This document shows positions 36,001 to 45,500 of a stretch of 63,126 bases of DNA, one piece after another. Positions within the stretch are counted from its first letter, which is position 1. Every line of letters starts with the position of its first letter. Source of the DNA: Brachionus koreanus (taxonomy: Eukaryota > Rotifera > Eurotatoria > Ploima > Brachionidae); NCBI GenBank assembly GCA_016987375.1, contig PJRA01000048.1:1035178-1098303 (forward strand). The letters run 5' to 3'. The translations under genes were made by a program, and so were the position numbers. The notes below the pieces were generated by a model. The model had not been told where the DNA came from, did not search any database, and saw nothing but the letters and a program-made list of their open reading frames with translations.

Positions 36001-37814
36001 TTTTGCAAAATAAAAAAATTTGAAAATTTGTGAAAGTATAATTTATGATATTTTTATTGATTACTATATAAATTTTAATCAAGAGTTTCATCAATCTCCA
36101 TCTATAATCAATTTTATTTTTTGAAATTCAAAAAAGAGTCAAAATCATTGTTTTTCAAAATTTTGACTTTTTTGCAAAACTGTAATTTTACGTAAATCAA
36201 TGCTATTTTTTTTATTAATTATCGTGATTTAAACTAAAGAAATTTTACGTCAAAATACGAAATTTATCATAAAATTACAGTTTTTTGCATATTAATAAAA
36301 TTAATAAAATAGAAAATTAACAAAAAATTAACAAATTACAAAAAATATCGTCAAAACCTCTAAGCAAATCAGTGCTGTATATCGAATATCAATATAAAAC
36401 AAATCTGAATTTGTTTCCTTATGCCAGTACCTTTTCAATTCGAGTTTTATAAATTTTTTTAAAATATAATGATTTCTCGACTTTCAGAGATTTTGAAGAG
36501 ACCAAGCTTTGAAATAATTATACCAAGTATCCAAAAATTCTTGAAAATTTTTGCCAAAATTCAAATATGCTTTAAAAAATCTTTTAAATACAAAAAATTT
36601 ACCACATTATTTTATGATGATGAATAATTTTTATGAACGAAAACACTTTTTAATTTAATTTTTCTGGTGAATTCAATTTTAAACACTCAATTTTAAAAAA
36701 AAATGATAATAATTTTTTTATCCTTAAGTGAAAAAATTTGTAGTTGTAGAATCTATTTCAAAAACTGAGCAAACAATTTTTTGAGTTAATTTTCTATTTT
36801 ATTAATCTTTCATTCTCAGAAAAAGCCATTATTAACATTGATGGCATAAGTCTATAAACTTGTATTTTAAAGATATAATCTAAAAATTAATGAACTTAAC
36901 TAGGTATTGCTGTTGGCGAAATTAAAACTGTATTGGACGAGGCCGATATTCAGCAGATATCAATGCGAATAATGTTTGTTTTAAAGGTTCAATCAGCATT
37001 GCAACCTTTTCGCAGAACCTTTTTGGGGAAACACTTGAACATGACTTTTGAAAGATATGACTCACGCAACGAAAATAATTTACTCAAGATTTTAAGCAAC
37101 CTTTGGATTAGGCTATCACATTTCTTGTCTTCCAAAGATCCAGAAATAAAGCTCTTGGATCCACAGAAAAGGCTTGAGGACTCGTTTTTGGAAATGTCCA
37201 AAAACACATCAGAACAAATTAAATCAATTAAATCGTTGTTTAACAATCAAGTTAGTGATGTTGAATCTAAGCTAAATAATTCCCAAGTAAGAGTAGAAGA
37301 TGGTATAAACGAAATGGCCAGAAATACAACTTCTTATATGGAAAATTTGATTGAGGAGCTGAATGCAAACTCGAAAAATATGGTAACCAGGTTGGAAAAA
37401 GCCGAAGTGAAATTGGATAATTCAATTGGAAAATTAAATATGCGGGTAATGGACGAACTTTCATCGTCAAAAATTTACTTTGATGACAAATTAAATCAAA
37501 TTGAAAAGAGACTAATTGAAATGTTGAGTAATTCGACAAATGTCTTGAATCAAAAGATAACTAGTCTAGAAACAAAAATAGAGAAATCTTTTGCTAACTT
37601 GGAAGAAGCTGTCAAGAAAACAGAGAGCAAATTGCTTGAACAAATGGACGAGTCTACTGAGTATTTAAACAAAGAATTGAAGGAGCTTAAGTTCGAAACT
37701 ATTGAGGTAACAAAATATGAAACAAACCGAATTCAAACAAATTTACGCAATATGCACGAATCGGTTAATTTTATCGGTACTAAAGTAACTGAACTGGGCA
37801 CTAGACGATTCTAG
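27004..37814 (+). CDS. TRPA-like ankyrin cation channel A
   Basis: Exons 27004-27334, 27387-27658, 32308-34834 and 36904-37814 join in phase (1, 0, 1) to 1346 residues; an in-frame TAG precedes the ATG. About a dozen ankyrin repeats (residues ~85-700; many TPLHxA-type turns) lead to HPLMLIARSGQEDLLKH, a TRPA1-like pre-S1 linker, then S1 near 800-820 and an S5-pore-S6 unit ending LINLFVG|IAVGEIK, the TRPA hallmark after S6. The filter-like loop has GEL where vertebrate TRPA1 has GD. A ~270-residue coiled-coil tail follows. A short Cys cluster (FCACIC, ~395) interrupts the ankyrin stack. Likely a tetrameric plasma-membrane sensor channel for heat or irritants; the stimulus is not deducible. Exon 3 alone reads for 842 codons. 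Introns host transposon relics. Confidence 0.88.
28649..28800 (-). other. Acidic open stretch, unknown relic
   Basis: The minus strand gives SSHNESELEEAAIEQESPHK followed by an open reading to a stop near 28649. It is acidic and looks like a fragment of a mobile-element protein tail. No family is recognised. Confidence 0.25.
29180..30515 (-). pseudogene. Non-LTR retrotransposon reverse-transcriptase relic (Jockey/CR1-like)
   Basis: The minus strand carries ordered RT blocks: IPKKSDNKQDPTNYRPISLT at 30508, FFDIAKAFDRVWH with the first catalytic Asp, then GVPQGAVLSPLL (about 30085) and LFADDLA, the catalytic FADD box (about 29985-29965). After these come a C-terminal thumb-like region with VNFLGCILDQKL and a tail with IQSRAIRSI. 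Frame breaks and stops (around 30170, 29930, 29640) show decay. There is no endonuclease domain upstream, consistent with the usual 5' truncation. It lies antisense in intron 2 of channel gene A. Confidence 0.85.
30804..31095 (+). repeat. Dispersed repeat family R1, copy 4 (long form)
   Basis: GTCTGTGAATTACTTTATAT and AATTGAATTAAATGATTAAAT match copy 3 at 45440-45500; after about 160 extra bases TTTAACGTTCAAGATATTTC and TTTGCTGTTT match 45541-45570. Copy 3 therefore looks like an internally deleted version. About 70 bp upstream, GATTCGAAACC resembles a Pol III B box, so a tRNA-derived SINE is possible but unproven. Confidence 0.5.
31140..31870 (-). pseudogene. Mariner-type transposase relic
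   Basis: Reading minus gives the N-terminal HTH end (NSIQWKKGSGRQAI, then TVSHH), the linker VVPHDLTDFDIQRCIEISRKL, a VD*EW remnant of the CDEKW first catalytic block, GVIHFEFQTV, then FLQYNARHHTTRRTM and LLHPAYSPDL. Compared with mariner D,D34D enzymes the first Asp survives, but Asp in the QDNARPHT block is Tyr and the last Asp (SDY) is lost. Several stops are present. Terminal repeats were not located. A second, N-terminal-only copy is at 40500-40800. Confidence 0.85.
34835..36903 (+). other. Intron 3 of TRPA-like gene A
   Basis: A 2.07-kb intron from donor GTAAGT to acceptor TAG, splitting the Gly of FVG|IAVGEIK in phase 1, as in gene B. It contains an inverted repeat (35883-36165) and otherwise A/T-rich DNA. 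Confidence 0.75.
35883..36165. repeat. Inverted repeat pair (MITE-like)
   Basis: Left arm ACAATGATTTTGGCTCTTTT (35893 onward) and right arm AAAAGAGTCAAAATCATTGT (about 36131-36151) are reverse complements over roughly 38 bp with one mismatch, spaced about 200 bp apart. No clear target-site duplication was found. Confidence 0.6.
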
Positions 37815-40362
37815 AATGTAGATTGTTGAATTAACCAACGACAAAAATAATGATAAATATTGTTCTTTGATTAGAACAGTGAAATTAATATTTTAATTAA
37901 AGCAATTTTGTGTTTTTCAGATATTTAATTTTTTTTCAAATAACTTATATTTATAACGGATAAAAATAAAATTTTGAAATTTAATTTTTTATTTTAAAAG
38001 TCTATTAATCTCTATTTTATCTAGAAATACAGCCTAAAAAAAAAATTATCCTATTCCCCCTTTTTTTTAATTTGCGCCCTTAAATTATTTTAATTAAATC
38101 AATCAGTTTTAATTAACCAAAATTATTGTTCCATTTCAGAAAATTTTATCAAGGTCTAAGCAAACAAAGTTTCGAAAAATTATTATGAAACTTATTTAAA
38201 GTAATAGAATTTTTTTGGCAAAAACAAAAGAAAAAAGTCATTAATGTATTTAGGTCCCCCCATTGTTTATAAAAAACTTATTAATTGCTTTGTTGAAGAT
38301 ATGGATTGGATTTAAGTCCAAACAAAGCAGATTGTGTTCTTGTTTAATTGCCAGTTTGCCAGTTATTTTAAGCATCACTTGGAATTAATTTTTATTTGGA
38401 GGTATGAAACTTAGTGAACTTGAAAGACAACAAAATCTTCATCATGAATGAACAATTGCAACAGAAAAGATTCACAAGAATCAAATCTGACGTATTGAAC
38501 AAAATTAGATCAAATTTATCTATAAAATAAGATATTTTTTTATACCAGCTTAAAAAAAAGTAGTTTTCTGATTTGATTTATAAACAATTTAATGAGACAT
38601 TACAATATTTTTCTATCTAAACTATTGTATAATTTAAAAAAGAAATATATATATATAAATTCTATTGAATTTGATCTGTAAACATCAATTGATCTGTTTG
38701 CCAACATTGATATTGTTAAAAATTCCGAACTAGTTGACCAGATTAACTTCATTTTTTCTTAAAAAAAAAACTCAATTTCTTATTCATCATTTAAAGAAAA
38801 ATCTTAATCAGATTTAGTAAAATTTGGTACAAATAGAATTATTATTTTTATTATTATTATTATTAATTCAAGCATTCAAATAGAATAAAAATTTAAGCTA
38901 AAAAAGCGTTTAAATTTTTTTCTAAAGGCTTTTGATTAGTTCTGTAAGTGCATCAAAGTGTAAAATTCTTAGTTAAACCAAAAGTCAAATTTTCAGATTT
39001 TTGCGAGATAATTGATAATAGTGCAACTTTGAACTACTTTGCAACATATTGTATTTAAAGGGCTTTAAAGATTCTGAAAGGTGATATTATTTTTCAGTTA
39101 GATAATAACAATTTTTAATAATAATTTTTTTTAAATTCATTCTAAACGGAATAATGACACTCATCTCCTTCAGCTGCATCAGCTGATACAAATTTTGTAC
39201 CACCCAAATTTAGTATTTCCAAAAACTTTGCAATTTAATCTTAATTTTCTAACTATATATCCTGTTATGCACAATAGCAGAGTTTTTGAACAGACTAGAT
39301 TACGGTCATGATCAAATTTCAAAGAATAAAAGTTAGAAACTGCAACCAAAAATTAAAATTATTTGCCAACAGTGTGATCGATTTATGGAGAAGATTACCG
39401 GTTAAGATTGTATACTCTAAAACAGTAAACAAGATAATCTTGAAAGTGCTAAAAAAATATTAGCAATATATTTTCCTTTTCTTCTTGTTTTTTGTGTTTT
39501 TTTAAGCTAATTTATAATTTAAATTTAGAGTTGATTAGCTATTTATTAGCTTTTTTATTTAAATAATCACAAATTATAATTTAATTAATTGTAAGGAGCT
39601 ATCATAAAGCGTATCCTAAATTCCATGTAGTTCGGGAAACCGAAATACATTATAGCTTTCGATTTTTATTATAATTATTATAAAAGTTCAAAACCAAAAA
39701 TAGAGGGAATTATTTAAATAAATTAAATAAGTTAGTTAACTTAAATTATTGGCTATCATAAAGAAATTTTTTAATCATAGACATTTTATTTTCTTATACA
39801 ATTGAGGATTTAGAAACCCCAACATTCGTCCAAATGATATTAGCTTTAGTTTTAAACCATCAGTTTTGAATTTTTTAAGATTTTTATAAAAATTTAAAAA
39901 AAAAATTTATTTTTTTTTGTTTTTTTTTTAATTTAATAAAATAAATTTAATTTTTATTTTGAGTTGGGAATATTCTGTATGTATAGGTGAATTTATGCTT
40001 TCAACAATAGTCAATCTTAAAATACTACTAATAATAAATCAAAAAATTTTTTTGAAAATAAAGTAAAAATGGAAAATGAAGAGAAAACTAGTCATGCAAT
40101 TAATTCAATTTTAGAAAAATAAAAAAGTTGCTTAATTTTAGTTAACAAATTAAGCTAAATTATGACTTATTATATTTTTTTAATCTATTCTCAGTTTTTT
40201 TTAATTGAAAATTATAATCAATCATTTGATTTAGGATCATTTAATCACATCTTGATCTTCTAGAGTAAGTACAATTCTTCAAATTTCGAAATATTATTTA
40301 AGTCATTATTGTGGTTAAACATTGAGTGAGTCAAAAAATTTTGTTTTTATTAAAATAATAGA

Positions 40363-40503
40363 GGAAAGAGGGAAAAAAGATTTCTCTCTTCTAACTTTTA
40401 TTTAAAATGAAAACTTTTTTCTTCTTTTAAAAATAAAAAATAATGTCTTTAAATACTCGACTGAGCCTCCATAGATAGGGGTCGGCTCAGTCGGGTGTTA
40501 CAG
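40363..40503 (+). repeat. Dispersed repeat R2, copy 1
   Basis: The 3' 60 bp, including CTTTAAATACTCGACTGAGCC and GGTCGGCTCAGTCGGGTGTT, are almost identical to 45705-45764. GACTGAGCC and GGCTCAGTC form a stem around a 15-base loop. The 5' half is a purine-rich then pyrimidine-rich stretch resembling copy 2. Here it abuts the mariner fragment. Confidence 0.65.
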
Positions 40504-40800
40504 AATAAGGTGATGAGATATTGTCAATTGTGATGTGTAAAAGTTATTTGATAATAGTCAAATATCAAGCCTGGGGTCAAGTCAAATAACAACCGTACGC
40601 AGAGTATTCTGAATCTTGTTCAAAATGACTTGTCTATCAGACCATTTCCTCCAATGAAGGCTCGTGTCGCCATTATTAAATTTTTTAAAGTGATCTTCTA
40701 ACCTCTTTACTTTAAGCATATTTTCTAGACATATTTTACGAGTTACTGCTGTTTCTAGTAAGATTTTTCTCTAATAATGACCTAACAAAACCAAAATTTC
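40500..40800 (-). pseudogene. Mariner transposase relic, N-terminal part only
   Basis: The minus strand encodes NGDTSLHWRKWSDRQVI and later NNFYTSQLTISHH, aligned end to end with the N-terminal third of the relic at 31605-31915, including shared noncoding flank CCTAACAAAACCAAAATTT. Homology to the rest of the transposase stops where repeat R2 begins. Confidence 0.75.
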
Positions 40801-42540
40801 AATATTTAAATTGAAATTTTTTATTTTATAAAATTTTATTTAAACTTAAAGAACAAAGGATTAGTAATTTAATTTGATTGCATTCAATTCTATTTATTTT
40901 TTAGAATTAAAATCACTTAAAATTTTAGAAATACAACGAAACTAAAATCAAAAATATTCAAATTTTTCAACATAATAAATAAATCACATTCATTTCTAAA
41001 TGATAATTTTTAATTTTTTTATATTTAATTGTCATCGACAAACTGAAAAAAAAAATTTTAGTAAATTTAAACTATAACTTTTACGAATTCACTTTTGACT
41101 AGCTCTAAAAGTTGGCTATTGAAATTTTTTTTTACCATGAATAATTTGTACTTGCATTTTATTTGCATTTATTAATTTCAATTTTAATATTTTGTTCAAA
41201 GGTTTTAATTTAGTAAATTTAGAGTCTAATAAATCGTTTTATTAATTTTATTTATGTTTATCAAATTCCTTCAGTCTCTTTTCACAAATAATAGAGTAAT
41301 AAAAATTTAGTTAACAAAGAATGAATTTAAATTGGGTTTTCTGGACTTGCTTTTAAAATTCTCTTAAATAAAAAAGATTATTTTTTTTAATTATTTTAAT
41401 CAATCTCTAAAATAAATTGTAAAAAATCACAATACTATTAATTTAAAAAAAGCTACTAAAAAGTATGCAAGTTTCGATTTTGTTATTCTAAAAACCGAAA
41501 TTTTTATTCTAAGGAAGCTAAAAGGAAATTACTAGGTGAAGAATTATTGAGTTTTTGTTTTAACTTCAAAGGGTTTTTTTTTAATTTAAAAAATCAATAG
41601 ACTATTTGTTAGATTTAATTATTTTTTCATTATACAAAATTCTCAGTTGTATTTAAGAAAATTAGTTTATCCAAATCATGTGATTTAGAACCAAAATCAC
41701 ATATGCTGTAATCACTAATTGTACTCAAAAACAAATAAGCATTTAGAATGAACATAAACCTAATCTTAATACATAATTAATCGATAGCTCGTGTGTCATT
41801 CAATTTATATTTGAAAAACTTTCCTAAATTAAAAAACACAAATAGCTATCATTTATCAAATTTAACGTATCATATTAGATAAACAAGTTGAAGGAAACAA
41901 CCCTATCAAATTTAAGACTCATTTGCCAATCAATTCATTATTATCAATAATAAGACTTTAGACTGATTTTTTATCTTTGAAATCAATAAATCCAATTGAA
42001 TTAATAAATACTTCACTTTATTGAAAAAATTAAAAATCCCATTAATCTCTGGGCTATAATCAGATTTTAGAAAAGATTATATCCCAATCGTTCAGCTTTA
42101 GCTATTAAGTAGGAATATTATAATTATCAATTTTTCAAAAATTAAATTTTTTTTTTTAAAAAAATTTATTAATTCAATTATTTACAATTCTTAATTTTTG
42201 AATAAAAATTGATTTTGTTTCTCAATTATTTTAATTTGCAAATTGTACAGATAATAGACTAATTTAAATAAAAAAAAAATTATTTTTTTTTTTATTATCC
42301 CATGTGAAAAGTTTTTTCATACTCAAAGTTGATTTTAAATTTGGTAAAGCTATTCTAAGAAAACTAATCAGAGCATCTTTAAGCTATAAAAACGAAGCGT
42401 TCTTGAATCCTAATAGAGTCGTTTAAATAGCTAATTAAGTTCATATGAGCTTTAGAGTGCTTTCCCCTAGATGGCAATAAATTTCTATTATTTAGATCAA
42501 TAGCTTTAATTTTTAGATTTAATTCTTTTTTTTTATTTAA

Positions 42541-45500
42541 ATGGAAGCTTTAAAAAAAAATATAATAAGACATACAAAGAGTCGAGGCGACATACGCATC
42601 AGCAATTCATCGTCCTATTTGTTGATTAACCAGGATAAAAAAAATGAGAGTTATAAAAACGAAATACAGCAATTTATCAAAGACATTGAAGATGCATCTA
42701 AATCTGATTCAGAAGTATGGCTCAAGCACAAGAATGCCGGTTTTAGCGAAGACCTTAAGCTAAAATTTCGGGAATTTGTATTCAACCATAACGGATTTTC
42801 ACTACTACACTTGGCTGCCAAGAATTGTAGGAAAACTTTTTGCCATTTTCTAATCAAAGAAGCCAAAATTGGTACTATTTTTATTTTAAATAGGAAAAAA
42901 AAATTTAATTATTATTAGATAAGGATGTTACATGTAGACTTAGATCCACACCGTTGCACACATTAATAAAATCAAACATATTTTCTAAAAGAGATTTTAA
43001 AAACGAAAACGATCAAATAATTAAAAAAAAATTATCTGAGGTGAAATAAAAATAACAAGAATTAATAAAATTTTACTAATATTTTTGCTTTAGTTTAGAG
43101 AAACATTTGATATTTTGGTACAATGTCAGGCTGATGTAAATTTTTTAGACGAAAGTGGAAGTTCTTGTCTTCATTATGCTGTCGCTAAAGCTAACTATGT
43201 GGCTGTTTTGTTTTTGTTAAATACACCAGGAATAAATATAACTGTAATTTTTTAAAATTATAATTTTTGATTTTTAAATGATATTTAAATTTATTTTGAC
43301 TGAATAAGCTATACAAGGCATTATAATACGCCCCATTGTATCTAATGTAGTGATCCTATGCTCAACAAGGAACTTTTAAGAAAATTTTCTATACTTTAAT
43401 AAGTTCAAAAGAAATAATAGATTTTCTTTTCTTGTTTTAATAAGACCAAAATAATGTGATAAAACACAAAATTTTTAAAATTTTAACCTATTTCATTCAA
43501 TTTTTAGGTCGATGGCAGAAAATTCCATGCATTTTTTTATAACAAAATAATAAAAAATTTATTAAAAAAATCATTAAATAGCAAATTGAAGTTTTTAATA
43601 ATAATAATAATTTTTATTAATTTAATGTAATAATTTGTATCATTCCTATCCAAGCAGATAATAAGAGAGGCGCTCATCTCCTTTTTCAATACCTTTTTAG
43701 TCACGGCTCTAATCCAACATAGACGTAGTTGATCTTTAAAATCTCAATATGCTCAAGATTATTTTTGAAAATATCTACTAAAATTTATGTACAATATTTG
43801 GGTCTAACATGTTTTGTTACATAAATATTTTTATTTACAGATAATTTTTTATAAATTTTTTTATTTATTAAAAAAAATTTTAGCGTTGTAATTAAACACA
43901 CTTCAATTTGAAAAGTTTTTATAATTTTCATATTCATATTATCTTAATGTAAGAAAATGAAAACCTTTAATGGGATTTAATACATGATTAGTATTATAAT
44001 TCTTACTTATTTTAGTGCATTCAGTTGAGAAAATGATAATTTAATGATACGCATAAAGTATTTCAATCTTTTACATAAAATATATTTTTTTGTCCCATTG
44101 AAATCAATTATCAGAACTTAAAATAGCGTAGTGCATCGTCATAGAGCCATGGTCTTTAATCTGAGAACTCGGGCTAACACAAATAACCAACTTTTTTTCA
44201 ATAATTGTTCCTTTAAACCTCAAGTACTAATTGAACCCAGATCTACACCAAAAAATTTTTTAAAGAAAATTTTCTAATTTGTTTATTTAAAATTAAATTA
44301 TGATTTAAATAAATTAGAAGAAATACAAAAAACAGCTAAAAACTAAACAATTTAATTTTCATCAATTAAGATTCTTTATAAATTAATTCACTATGTTTTG
44401 GACGAGTTCAGTGCCGAAAACGAGAGTTTATTTTTAATCAAAAATAGTTCGAAGAAAAACTTTGTAAAAATTAAATTGTTTAGTTTATAGCTGTTTTTTA
44501 AAATATATTAACAACTAATTTTTAGAATATAAAGCAGACTTCGAATCAAGATATATCGAATACCCGACACCACTGTGTAATTGCTACCTTATTATTTCTT
44601 CTTTATTCCGTAAGCCTTCAAATATATAAACTCATGTATTCTATAATTGTGTTTCATTATATTAATTTTTAGTTTGTATCATTTTTTATTTTAAATATCA
44701 ATATCATTTTTTATATTATTATAACCAAATAAATAATAAAAAAAAATAGAAAAAGCTTCGGATTCCACGAATCCCATAAGTCCAAATAACTGATATTTAA
44801 CATGAATATAATTTATGACCAGGCACTACGGTAAATATTTTTCAATTTTTTTCTAAATAAAATCACAAATAAATACTCAAAATTTGAAAAATTTTTGTTT
44901 TTCATATTTTATCCTTTAATTTAATAGAATGAATATATTTATTTAAAAAATAATCATTGTGAATTTTGATCAAAAAGAACCAAACAGAATAGATTAAAAC
45001 AATAAAAAAATTTTCCAGAATTTTGCTATTAGTGCTTAACTAATAATGCTGTAATATGTTGAATCTACAGAACTCTTAATTTTTCTTATTTACTTCTTGT
45101 GGAGTATATGGTCAATACTTTCGCTTTTCATTCAAGTCGACCTTTTGCCTTTGTCCCTATTTTTACCCATGTCATTCTCATTTAATTGAGCTCTTTTGGG
45201 ATTGTTGGCCTCTTAATGCATTGACTCATTTGTTCGGACTTAGTTCTTCTTTATAGTTCCGCCTTGAAACCTATTTCAGGCCAGTGTATTGGGAAAATTC
45301 TCCTTAGATATCCAGTGTGAAATGTGTTCAATCATTTTTTTTATTAGACTTATACATTAGTGTTGATTCAGAGTTTAGTTTAGTTTATTAAATAGATATA
45401 AATGGCACAATTAATGATATACACCGTTGTTTACAGTACTATGACTGTGAATTACTTTATATATAAATATATTTTTTTAGAATTGAATTAAATGATTAAA

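Larger units (their letters stand above)
37815..42540. other. Intergenic region between the two TRPA-like genes
   Basis: A candidate AATAAA lies at 37965-37970, 150 bp after the stop of gene A. Further on are a TTA microsatellite near 38846-38867, repeat R2 copy 1 with an attached mariner fragment (40363-40800), and A/T-rich DNA to the start of gene B. No gene is supported. Confidence 0.5.
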
